Below are positions 8,075 through 15,596 of a DNA stretch of 64,000 bases, piece by piece; position 1 is the stretch's first letter; every line of letters begins with the position of its first letter. Made by a program: the position numbers and the translations under genes. The notes beneath the pieces were generated by a model, which saw nothing but the letters and a program-made list of their open reading frames with translations, was not told where the DNA came from and searched no databases. The stretch is from a bacterium (lineage in GTDB: Bacteria; Bacteroidota; Bacteroidia; Bacteroidales; Muribaculaceae), in assembly GCA_004561555.1 (NCBI GenBank), contig SFVH01000002.1:21203-85202 (forward strand), written 5' to 3'.

Positions 8075-10378
8075 ATGAAATCTTTACGACTTACTACTGC
8101 AATTGTTGCATTAATGGTTATAGCCTCGACGACTTTTCTACGAGCAGAGCCGAAAGCCGTGCCATATGTTACAAGCAATACTCACTATATGGTGTTGCAG
8201 AGTTTGGATTTTAGCTGGAGCGGCACTCAAACATTGTCTAACGTCCACGAAGGTGTGTTTTATATCAAGCAAAACAAGCGCCTGTCGTTTTATTTAGACG
8301 ACGGTCGCTGCCTGTTTGACGATGAATGGGAAGTGCCATCGGAGACTTACAATCGTCCGTACTTCGATGGCGGCGCGGCAGTGGTGAGAAAGCAATTGCC
8401 GGGATGGAAATACCAATACTATATCCTATATAAGGATGGCAGAATGAAGGAGCTGGAGCCGGGACTGAAGAATGTAAGTCAGTTTTGCGACGGCTTGGCG
8501 CTGATGCAAAAAGCCGACTACAAATGGACGTTTATCGACCTTAGCGGCAATCACGTATTTCCTAATCTCTCAGTGGATGGCAAAGACTATCAATGCATCA
8601 TTCGTCCGCTGAGCGAAGGGTTGCGTGGATATCTTTCTGCCGATAATAAATGGGGGTTTATCGATGCCGAGGGCAACATCAAGATTCAGCCACAGTTTAA
8701 AGCTGTCAAAGATTTCCATGAGGGCTTTGCTTTGGCGCTCGACAATGACGGCCTTTGTGTGATTAACACAAAAGGGGAGGTGGCTTTTCGTGTCAAAGGC
8801 AGCTGTTCGGCAGGCGACCTCTACAAGAGAAACGAATTTGGAGATATGCGTTGCGGTCTTATCAATATCGATGGGTTCATCTACGATAAGAGCGGCACAA
8901 TGCTCAAAGAGTTTAACTATGCTTGCCCGTTTTACGACGGCTATGCCTATGTGTCGCACAATTATACCGCATCGTTGGTTGATAAGCAGTTGAATGTGCT
9001 TCAGACGTTTGACAGCGATGATGTGTCGTCGTCGGACATCTCCGACGGGCTGATTAAACCTTATCCTTGCGGCTTTGTGTCGACGGCAAGGGGTGATAAT
9101 GTGTTTAACCACAAGGGCGAGCATATCATTGCGGCGTGGGATGTGGATTATAACAATTATATTCACAAATTTTCAGCATTTAGCGAAGCCGGAACCACAA
9201 TCTTCGAAGGTAAGGTCAATGGCAAACCTATCTTGGGCTTTATGCTTACCACCGGCGAAATCACTTGGATTTTCTCCGAAATGGCATTAACCGAGGAGGA
9301 TTGGCAAAAGTTGCCCGACTCTCCGACGCCTCTGCCGGGTCCATATCCGAGAAAGCCCGGACCTCCTCAACCGCAACCCTATCCGCCGGTTGAAAAGATT
9401 GGTTCGAAAGTCACTGAAACCGTGAAATATACCGTCACTGTAGAATGTAGCCCCGTTGATGGAGGCACGGCTAATGTCGTGGGCGGTCCGCAATTTGAAT
9501 ACGGTGACAGTGCTACTATCGTGGCTTCGCCAAACGAAGATTGGCGTGTGGCGGGCATTGAAGTAAATGGTAAAAGGGTGGAAAAGATGCCGTTTGCCGT
9601 GGTAAACAACTCAAAGGTGGTAGTGAAATTTATTAAGAAAGAAGTGGTGGAAGCGCCGAAATGGTCCAACTGCTATCAAGGCACGCAAAACACCGACTTC
9701 GACGGTGTCCCGTTTGTGTTGACGTTCTACGGTGAAATCAGTGCCACCCCCACCATCGCCACTCCTTATGGCGACAATACCTACGGCTTCGTGGTGGCAA
9801 TGTTTGACCCCACCCATCGCTTTGTGTCGAAGGATGCTTCCGCTTATATCTTTGCCTCGCCGTTCCGCATCGTGGGCTATCAGAAAGAGGAGACTTCCGG
9901 GAAGCAGTATATGGTGCTCGATGCAGGAAACATCTCGTTTGGAAAACTCGAAATCAACGCTTCCAATCCGTTAATGTCATTATATTTTAATTCGCTGATG
10001 AGCATCAACGGCTATACCTCGCCGGAATTATTGAAACGGCGTTATCGTGTGGAGATGCGCGACATCAACGAAGAGACAGGCGAGTTTAGTTGCGGTGTGA
10101 TGCAAGTGTATTCTTCCGAATACGGATGGCTCGACGGGGGTGATAAGCGACTGAAGGTATCCTCGCATGGCTTTATGATGTCGAAAACCGATAATGGCTT
10201 GCCTGCCGATTTCTTTGCCAATGTGAGGTTTTCTAAAGCCGATAAGCGCAACGATGTGTTGTGGTATCCGCCGTTGTTGTGGTATGACAACAAGCAGTCG
10301 GTGCTCGACGAAATCATCAACAATATGAAAAATGTTTATAGCACTTATAAATCCGACTATGACCTCCTTTGGGAGTGA
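8075..10378 (+). CDS. Exported WG-repeat protein with proline-rich linker and InlB B-repeat-like domain
   Basis: 767 residues from the ATG at 8075. A signal peptide (about residues 1-25, ending FLRAEP) is followed by WG-type beta repeats (about 100-400), recognisable from KWTFIDLSGN and KWGFIDAEGNIKIQPQF. A proline-rich linker follows (about 415-445), then a domain with YTVTVECSPVDGGTANVVGG and DWRVAGIEVNG that resembles the divergent InlB B-repeat, and a C-terminal about 220-residue region I do not recognise. No catalytic motif is seen. WG repeats form beta structures of mostly unknown function in cell-surface proteins, so a surface or periplasmic binding role is a guess. It has its own promoter and terminator and is a single-gene unit. 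Confidence 0.8.
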   Translation: MKSLRLTTAIVALMVIASTTFLRAEPKAVPYVTSNTHYMVLQSLDFSWSGTQTLSNVHEGVFYIKQNKRLSFYLDDGRCLFDDEWEVPSETYNRPYFDGGAAVVRKQLPGWKYQYYILYKDGRMKELEPGLKNVSQFCDGLALMQKADYKWTFIDLSGNHVFPNLSVDGKDYQCIIRPLSEGLRGYLSADNKWGFIDAEGNIKIQPQFKAVKDFHEGFALALDNDGLCVINTKGEVAFRVKGSCSAGDLYKRNEFGDMRCGLINIDGFIYDKSGTMLKEFNYACPFYDGYAYVSHNYTASLVDKQLNVLQTFDSDDVSSSDISDGLIKPYPCGFVSTARGDNVFNHKGEHIIAAWDVDYNNYIHKFSAFSEAGTTIFEGKVNGKPILGFMLTTGEITWIFSEMALTEEDWQKLPDSPTPLPGPYPRKPGPPQPQPYPPVEKIGSKVTETVKYTVTVECSPVDGGTANVVGGPQFEYGDSATIVASPNEDWRVAGIEVNGKRVEKMPFAVVNNSKVVVKFIKKEVVEAPKWSNCYQGTQNTDFDGVPFVLTFYGEISATPTIATPYGDNTYGFVVAMFDPTHRFVSKDASAYIFASPFRIVGYQKEETSGKQYMVLDAGNISFGKLEINASNPLMSLYFNSLMSINGYTSPELLKRRYRVEMRDINEETGEFSCGVMQVYSSEYGWLDGGDKRLKVSSHGFMMSKTDNGLPADFFANVRFSKADKRNDVLWYPPLLWYDNKQSVLDEIINNMKNVYSTYKSDYDLLWE

Positions 10379-10433
10379 TTAGGAGGCTTCGCGCTGTGAA
10401 GCGCTAATTGCATTACCATAAAAATTTTTTTTG

Positions 10434-10483
10434 TCGCAGATGGTAGATTGTGTCAAGCATAATCCGTCATCTGCGATTTTTTT
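10434..10483 (+). terminator. Rho-independent terminator after the WG-repeat gene
   Basis: TCGCAGATG (10434-10442) pairs perfectly with CATCTGCGA (10468-10476), with a further GATT/AATC inner stem, followed by seven T and A. A smaller hairpin GCTTC...GAAGC lies just after the stop codon. Confidence 0.8.
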
Positions 10484-10781
10484 ATGATTTAGCGTGCCGA
10501 TATCGGTAGCCTCCTTACAGCTACACTGTGAACGACTGTTAATTCGACGTTAATATATGTATCTTTCGGGGAGGGGTAATTTACAAAAGTGTACTTTTGC
10601 AAAGTCAGAGTAAAATGTTTATTTTTGAAAGGTCAGAGTTTATATTATTGCTCCTTAACCGGTGATATGAGTGGAGTTGTGCACGCGATGAGAATGTTGA
10701 TTATGATGCTTCTTAACTCTCACACAGTGGGGCATCCAAGTGAGATGCATCCATCAATAGGAGTGTAGCCGATAATAAAAC
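10484..10781. other. Non-coding stretch between the WG-repeat gene and tig
   Basis: About 300 bases between the terminator of the WG-repeat gene and that of trigger factor, with no convincing gene. A TACTTTTG (10592-10599) fits the -7 consensus, but no TTTG lies at the right distance. The 16-codon frame that starts at 10615 has no supporting feature. A short imperfect direct repeat (GTCAGAG at about 10604 and 10632) is visible. I see no tRNA or recognisable RNA. Confidence 0.5.
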
Positions 10782-10824
10782 AAAGGAGAGCGGAAATTAG
10801 CAATGCTTGCTTCCGCTCTCCTTT
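10782..10824 (-). terminator. Terminator of tig
   Basis: A 14-bp perfect inverted repeat, AAAGGAGAGCGGAA at 10782-10795 and TTCCGCTCTCCTTT at 10811-10824, with a 15-nt loop. Read on the minus strand it is followed by a TTTTATT tract and lies about 70 bases after the tig stop codon. Confidence 0.85.
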
Positions 10825-10891
10825 GAATTTTCTTTATTTGTTCAGGTTGCAGGGTAATAACCCTATTACCTCTATTCACATGGCAATCTCC

Positions 10892-12235
10892 TTACTTGAA
10901 GAGAGAGTTAAACTCGTCGACGCTTACAGTCTTCTCTTCTACAGTGGCATTGTCCTTAATAGCGGTAAAGAGTTTGTCTTCAACAGCCTTGTCTACGATG
11001 CCCTGACGATATTGCTTGTTGTTAATGAAATCCTCGGCATACTTCTCGATATATTCGTCGGGCACGTTGTTCATGCCATATTGAGCAAACTGTTGAGCTG
11101 CGAGAATCTTGGCTTCGCGCTTCACATCGTCGTCGTTCACCTTAATCTCAAATTGCTTAGCCACCTTCTCTTTGATGAGCTGCCATTTTGCTGCCGGAAG
11201 CATCTTTTTGTATTCCTCATCTACGTTTTCAGCAGTGATGTTCTCGTTTTTCTCAACAAGCCATTTCTTCAAGAACTCTTCCGGCAATTCGATGTCGCCC
11301 ACCTTATCTTCGAGAGCCTTGCGAGCATCGAGGGTGAAGCGATAGTTGCTGTCGAGTTTGAGCTGACCGCCAATCATCTCTTTGAGTTTTGCCACATATT
11401 CATCTTCGGTCTTCACGACATCCTTGCCAAACACGTTGTCGAAAAACTCTTGATTTTTTTCAGCGAGCTTGAGCACGAGAATTTCAGAGATAGTAAAGCG
11501 GAAGTCGCTCTTCACTTCAGCGGCCTGCTCCTTGTCGATGTTAAGCATCGAAGCCACCTCGGCATCATTGCCTTTGCTTGCTGCAGCGGGGTTGAATACC
11601 ACTTCGTCGCCCACTTTCTTTCCGTCAAATTTAGCTTTCTCGTCGGTGGTGCCGATATATTCCATTGATACGATGGTCTTGGTAGCGATGCCACCTTCTT
11701 TCACGTTTCCGGCTTCGTCAAGCTCCACTACTTCGCCTTTCACCAAAGCAGTGTCGTTGACCTCTTCGCCCGGTTGTTGCGAGCCGAAGCGACGGAGAAG
11801 GGCTTCGTCTTGCTTCTTCACCATCTCATCGTCGACGGTGATGTTGTAGTAAGCAATCTTAACAGCCTTGTCTACTGTGGCATCAAAGTCGGGAGCCAAG
11901 CCCACTTCAAAGGAGAAAGTAAACTCCGTGGCGTTGAAATCCAACTCCTTAACGTCGGTGGGCAACGGCTCGCCAAGCACGGCGAGCTTTTCATCGTCGA
12001 TATATTTGAAGAGAGCATCAACGGTAACACGGTTGAGCACGTCGGCGAGCACTTGCTTGCCAAACATCTTTTTGAGCAATCCTGCCGGCACGTGACCCGG
12101 ACGGAAGCCGTCGATATGGTGTTTTTGCCCAACGAGTTTAAGGTCTTTCTCTACTTTCTCTTGATAGTCATTCTTTTCCAACGACACTGTGATAACACCT
12201 GCCACATTGCCGTTTTTTTGCATTGTTACATTCAT
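10892..12235 (-). CDS. tig: Trigger factor, ribosome-associated chaperone and prolyl isomerase
   Basis: 447 residues, slightly longer than the E. coli protein. The N-terminal ribosome-docking domain includes the signature loop GFRPGHVP (about residues 43-50), the counterpart of GFRKGKVP. A central FKBP-like region follows (about 150-235, with KGEVVELDEAGN), and then the long charged helical C-terminal domain that cradles nascent chains. The ATG at 12235 gives MNVTMQK, matching the usual Bacteroidales start. The FKBP-like segment looks poorly conserved, as is common in this phylum, so prolyl isomerase activity is uncertain. The gene is a single unit with a consensus promoter on one side and a strong terminator on the other. 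Confidence 0.93.
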   Translation of the reverse strand: MNVTMQKNGNVAGVITVSLEKNDYQEKVEKDLKLVGQKHHIDGFRPGHVPAGLLKKMFGKQVLADVLNRVTVDALFKYIDDEKLAVLGEPLPTDVKELDFNATEFTFSFEVGLAPDFDATVDKAVKIAYYNITVDDEMVKKQDEALLRRFGSQQPGEEVNDTALVKGEVVELDEAGNVKEGGIATKTIVSMEYIGTTDEKAKFDGKKVGDEVVFNPAAASKGNDAEVASMLNIDKEQAAEVKSDFRFTISEILVLKLAEKNQEFFDNVFGKDVVKTEDEYVAKLKEMIGGQLKLDSNYRFTLDARKALEDKVGDIELPEEFLKKWLVEKNENITAENVDEEYKKMLPAAKWQLIKEKVAKQFEIKVNDDDVKREAKILAAQQFAQYGMNNVPDEYIEKYAEDFINNKQYRQGIVDKAVEDKLFTAIKDNATVEEKTVSVDEFNSLFK

Positions 12236-12299
12236 ATTCTATAAATCAATTATTTACGTATCTTTAGCGAGTAAAAAATCCGTCTACTCAATCGAAGTG

Positions 12300-12331
12300 C
12301 AAAATTACATCTATTTGGCGTATCACACAAA
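12300..12331 (-). promoter_or_regulatory. Promoter of tig
   Basis: On the minus strand TTTG (complement of 12328-12331), a 20-base spacer, then TAATTTTG (complement of 12300-12307): a perfect Bacteroidetes -33/-7 pair about 65 bases upstream of the tig ATG. It is divergent from the thiamine operon promoter. Confidence 0.8.
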
Positions 12332-12399
12332 TTTAAGCCCTATTTTTTCCATTTTTTTAGTTTTTGCAAGAAAAATGATGCGAGCAAAGAAATTATTTG

Positions 12400-12407
12400 T
12401 AACTTTG
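12400..12407 (+). promoter_or_regulatory. -7 element of the thiamine operon promoter
   Basis: TAACTTTG matches TANNTTTG and lies just 6 bases before the first base of the TPP riboswitch P1 helix, where transcription would be expected to start. No good TTTG is found 19-21 bases upstream, so the -33 part is weak. Confidence 0.6.
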
Positions 12408-12413
12408 CAGTGG

Positions 12414-12487
12414 AACAAAGGGGTGCCTTAAAGGCTGAGATTATACCCTCCGAACCTGAAGCGGATAATGCCGACGCAGGGATTGTT
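12414..12487 (+). ncRNA. TPP riboswitch (THI element)
   Basis: The segment holds the diagnostic THI-box blocks in order: GGGGTGCC, GGCTGAGA, TACCCTCCGAACCTGA, GGATAATGCC and GCAGGGA. P1 can close through AACAA (12414-12418) with TTGTT (12483-12487). It begins at the promoter and ends about 63 bases before the thiD start, so thiamine pyrophosphate binding would repress the whole operon thiD to thiH. No Rho-independent terminator follows, so control of translation start is more likely than termination (inference). Confidence 0.95.
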
Positions 12488-12550
12488 GACATCTTTCTCC
12501 CAACCGATAATTGCCTCCGATTGTTTCCATAATGATGAATAGTAATAATT

Positions 12551-13369
12551 ATGGAATATCCTGTAGTATTGTCAATAGCCGGTAGCGATTCGAGTGGTGG
12601 TGCCGGCATACAAGCCGACATCAAAACTATCTCCGCTCTCGGAGCCTATGCCGCCACGGCAATCACCGCCGTGACCGCTCAAAACACTATGGGCGTGACG
12701 GCAGTGCAGGGCATCAGTCCCGACATCGTCAAAGCTCAGCTGGATGCCGTGTTTTGCGACCTCCATGTGAGGGCTGTGAAAATTGGTATGCTCTACTCCT
12801 CGGAGATAATAGAGGTGGTGGCTGATGCTTTAAAGAAATATCAGCCGGACAATGTGGTGCTCGACCCCGTGATGATTTCCACTTCCGGCAGCAAGCTCAT
12901 AGCCGACGATGCCATAGCTGCGATGGTGAGCCATCTGATGCCCTTGTCTACCATCGTCACCCCTAACCGCTTGGAGGCGGCACTGATTGCCGGCATCAAA
13001 CTCAGCGGGATAACCGACGTCCTCGAAGCCGCTGAGCGTTTCATCGGGATGGGCTGTAATGCCGTGTTGATTAAAGGTGGCGATTTCATCTCCGACAATT
13101 CCGACGACTATCTTTACACCTCCGACGACGAGGTGCAGATTTTCAAAACTCCGCGCATTCAGTCGCCCAATACCCACGGCACCGGCTGCACCCTTTCTTC
13201 TGCCATTGCCACGATGCTTGCCATGGGCGAGCCTCTTAATGAAGCTGTGGATAAAGCCAAAGCCTATATCACCAAAGCCATCGAAAGTGGTAAGAATGTG
13301 ACTGTCGGTAAAGGGCATGGTCCGGTGAATCATTTTTTCAAACCTATATCTCTAAAAAAGGTAAGATGA
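12551..13369 (+). CDS. thiD: Hydroxymethylpyrimidine / phosphomethylpyrimidine kinase
   Basis: 272 residues, the standard length of a stand-alone ThiD. It phosphorylates HMP and then HMP-P to give HMP-PP for thiamine synthesis. The ribokinase-fold signatures are SIAGSDSSGGAGIQAD at the N-terminus (residues 6-21), LDPVMISTSG in the middle and the anion-hole motif HGTGCTLSSAIA near residue 216. No fused ThiE domain is present. First gene after the TPP riboswitch; its stop overlaps the thiS start in an ATGA, indicating translational coupling. Confidence 0.95.
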   Translation: MEYPVVLSIAGSDSSGGAGIQADIKTISALGAYAATAITAVTAQNTMGVTAVQGISPDIVKAQLDAVFCDLHVRAVKIGMLYSSEIIEVVADALKKYQPDNVVLDPVMISTSGSKLIADDAIAAMVSHLMPLSTIVTPNRLEAALIAGIKLSGITDVLEAAERFIGMGCNAVLIKGGDFISDNSDDYLYTSDDEVQIFKTPRIQSPNTHGTGCTLSSAIATMLAMGEPLNEAVDKAKAYITKAIESGKNVTVGKGHGPVNHFFKPISLKKVR

Positions 13370-13569
13370 TAACTATTACTCTTAACAACGAAAAAAAACA
13401 GCTCAACGACAATCTCACGATTGCCCAACTCTTGGAACTGGAAGGTGTCACAGCAGTGAATATCGCTGTGGCGGTGAACAATGCCGTAGTGGCAAAGACG
13501 GACTATGAAAGCAGTAAGCTCAGCGACGGCGACAGTGTGTTGATTATCAAAGCTTTCTACGGAGGATAG
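13366..13569 (+). CDS. thiS: Sulfur carrier protein ThiS
   Basis: 67-residue ubiquitin-like protein that carries sulfur as a C-terminal thiocarboxylate to ThiG. It ends in the required Gly-Gly (AFYGG) and has the typical beta-grasp pattern with DGDSVLIIKAF. It overlaps thiD by 4 bases. The adenylating partner ThiF, often encoded in the same operon, is not found in this window. Confidence 0.93.
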   Translation: MITITLNNEKKQLNDNLTIAQLLELEGVTAVNIAVAVNNAVVAKTDYESSKLSDGDSVLIIKAFYGG

Positions 13570-13571
13570 CG

Positions 13572-14147
13572 ATGCTCCTTGTGGCTATCACTCCCGAAAT
13601 CACCTTGCCCGATGAGCCTCGCCGCATAGCGATGCTCCTTGATGCCGGCTTCGATGCCATACACATCCGTAAGCCCGGCATCAGCGACGACGATATGCGT
13701 CGCTATCTCGAGAAGCTACCTCCGAGGTTGCTCCCCGGCATAACCCTCGGCGACTGCCTTCATTTGGCTCAAGAATACGACGCGGGGGGAGTGCATCTCA
13801 ATAGCCGTTGTCCGAGCGCGCCTGAAAGCTTTAAGGGCAGAGTGAGCCGCTCGTGCCACTGCCGCGAAGAGGTGATGGAAGCCGCTGCAATGAGCTATGT
13901 GTTTCTCTCACCGATATTCGACAGCATAAGCAAGCAGGGCTACAAAGCGGCGTTCCCACTCCAACAACTACGCATGATTGCCTTAGAGGCACCCGTCGCA
14001 GTGGTGGGGTTGGGTGGTGTGACCGCTCGCAATATGCCATTACTGCGTGAGGCAGGTCTGAGCGGTGCGGCATTTCTCGGCTATCTGTTTGCCACCGACA
14101 TCGAGCAGATGAAACAGCGTATAAAATTAATAACCAATAATATATAA
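13572..14147 (+). CDS. ThiE/TenI superfamily protein
   Basis: 191-residue TIM-barrel protein of the thiamine phosphate synthase / TenI family. It shows IHIRKPG (strand 1-2 region), GGVHLNSR, VFLSPIFDSISKQGYK and VVGLGGVTARN, which follow the ThiE/TenI plan. The pyrimidine-pyrophosphate contacts seen in true ThiE (QLRxK, DGVHLG, GPxFxTxTK) are changed here, while the next gene has them intact. Its likely role is therefore thiazole tautomerase-like or a helper, not thiamine phosphate synthase itself (inference). It begins 2 bases after thiS. A 16-base direct repeat places an alternative in-frame ATG at 13632. Confidence 0.8.
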   Translation: MLLVAITPEITLPDEPRRIAMLLDAGFDAIHIRKPGISDDDMRRYLEKLPPRLLPGITLGDCLHLAQEYDAGGVHLNSRCPSAPESFKGRVSRSCHCREEVMEAAAMSYVFLSPIFDSISKQGYKAAFPLQQLRMIALEAPVAVVGLGGVTARNMPLLREAGLSGAAFLGYLFATDIEQMKQRIKLITNNI

Positions 14148-14158
14148 CGACATTACCG

Positions 14159-14797
14159 ATGCTTCAATTTATCACTCACCCCTCAGATAGTATGACGATA
14201 ATCGACGAAATCCGCTCTGTTGTTGCCGGCGGTTGCGGATGGGTGCAACTGCGCATGAAAGACGCTTCGCCGGAGGAGATAATCGCTGTGGCTAAAGAGG
14301 CTAAAAAGATTTGTAAGGAGGCTGATTGCATCCTTATCATCGACGACTATCCCGACATCGCCAAAGAGCTGGAACTTGATGGTGTGCATCTTGGCAAAAA
14401 CGATATGAGCCCCACCGAAGCGCGTGAGTTGCTCGGCGAGGAATATATCATCGGAGCCACCGCCAACACCTTCGACGACATCGAAGCTCTGCGACATCTC
14501 GACATCGACTATATCGGGCTCGGTCCCTATCGATTCACCGCCACCAAGCAACGGCTCAGCCCGGTGCTCGGCATCGACGGCTACCGCCGAATAATGCAGC
14601 AGATGAAAGATGCCTCTATCAACATCCCCGTGGTGGCTATCGGCGGTATTACCTACGACGACATCCCTTCGCTGATGGACTCCGGAGTGAGGGGCATCGC
14701 CGTGTCGGGAAGTCTGATAAATGCCGACAACACTACTGCCGAAACTCAAAAAATGATTACTCTCCTCGAAGAAATAATTCAAAAAAAGTTACAATAA
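14159..14797 (+). CDS. thiE: Thiamine phosphate synthase
   Basis: 212-residue TIM-barrel enzyme that joins HMP-PP and carboxythiazole phosphate into thiamine phosphate. Family signatures are WVQLRMKD (about residues 27-34), IIDDYPDIA, DGVHLGKNDM, GLGPYRFTATK and VVAIGGITYDD, which cover the pyrophosphate, magnesium and thiazole-phosphate sites. Second of two adjacent family members; it keeps the catalytic signatures better than the first. 11 bases follow the preceding gene and 5 bases precede thiG. Confidence 0.93.
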   Translation: MLQFITHPSDSMTIIDEIRSVVAGGCGWVQLRMKDASPEEIIAVAKEAKKICKEADCILIIDDYPDIAKELELDGVHLGKNDMSPTEARELLGEEYIIGATANTFDDIEALRHLDIDYIGLGPYRFTATKQRLSPVLGIDGYRRIMQQMKDASINIPVVAIGGITYDDIPSLMDSGVRGIAVSGSLINADNTTAETQKMITLLEEIIQKKLQ

Positions 14798-14802
14798 TAA
14801 TT

Positions 14803-15576
14803 ATGGATAAATTAGTAATTGGAGGTCGTGAGTTCTCGTCACGACTATTTGTGGGAACAGGCAAGTTTGCTTCAAACGATGTGATGCTTGAAGCCATTCT
14901 CGCCTCCCGCTCCGAAATGATTACTGTGGCAATGAAACGCCTGGATACTGCCGATGCGGCATCCGACGAAATGCTACACCACATCAATCGCGACCATGTG
15001 CAATTTTTGCCCAACACCTCCGGTGTGAGAAATGCTCGCGAGGCGGTGCTCGCAGCACAGCTGTCGCGCGAGTGCTTCGGCACCAACTTCATCAAACTTG
15101 AAATCCACCCAGACCCTAAATATCTGCTTCCCGACCCGGTGGAAACCCTTAAAGCCACCGAAGAGCTGGCAAAACTCGGCTTTGTGGTGCTCCCTTACAT
15201 CCAAGCCGACCCGGTGTTGTGCAAGCGGTTGGAAGAGGTGGGGACGGCAGCCGTGATGCCGCTGGGAGCACCCATAGGTACTAACAAGGGGCTCGTCACC
15301 CGCGAGATGCTCCGCATCATCATCGACCAAAGTAATGTGCCGGTGGTGGTGGATGCCGGACTGGGCGCACCCTCCCATGCCGCTGATGCCATGGAGATGG
15401 GCGCTGATGCTGTGCTTGTAAATACCGCCATTGCCGTTGCCACCGACCCGGTGGCTATGGCTCGCGCCTTCGCCCTTGCCACCGAAGCCGGACGCATGGC
15501 TTTTCTCGCCGGATTAGGTGGTAAGTCGGACTATGCCGAGGCTTCAAGTCCTCTCACATCGTTTCTTCAAGAATAA
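14803..15576 (+). CDS. thiG: Thiazole synthase
   Basis: 257 residues, normal for ThiG. It condenses deoxyxylulose 5-phosphate, dehydroglycine and ThiS-thiocarboxylate into the thiazole phosphate. The Schiff-base lysine fits K98 in NFIKLEIHPDP. Other signatures are the N-terminal GREFSSRLFVGTGKF, VMPLGAPIGTNKGL and VVVDAGLGAPSHAADAMEMGADAVLVNTAIA (phosphate site). It is placed among thiE, thiC and thiH as usual in Bacteroidales. Confidence 0.96.
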   Translation: MDKLVIGGREFSSRLFVGTGKFASNDVMLEAILASRSEMITVAMKRLDTADAASDEMLHHINRDHVQFLPNTSGVRNAREAVLAAQLSRECFGTNFIKLEIHPDPKYLLPDPVETLKATEELAKLGFVVLPYIQADPVLCKRLEEVGTAAVMPLGAPIGTNKGLVTREMLRIIIDQSNVPVVVDAGLGAPSHAADAMEMGADAVLVNTAIAVATDPVAMARAFALATEAGRMAFLAGLGGKSDYAEASSPLTSFLQE

Positions 15577-15596
15577 CTCTTTAAACCATCAAACAT

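Noticed and set aside
10615..10665. 16-codon frame after a possible -7 element
   Set aside because: No -33 element at the right distance, no recognisable product and no neighbour that would explain it.
10823..11668. Long plus-strand frame opposite tig
   Set aside because: It is the antisense shadow of trigger factor; the minus-strand frame has clear family motifs, a promoter and a terminator.
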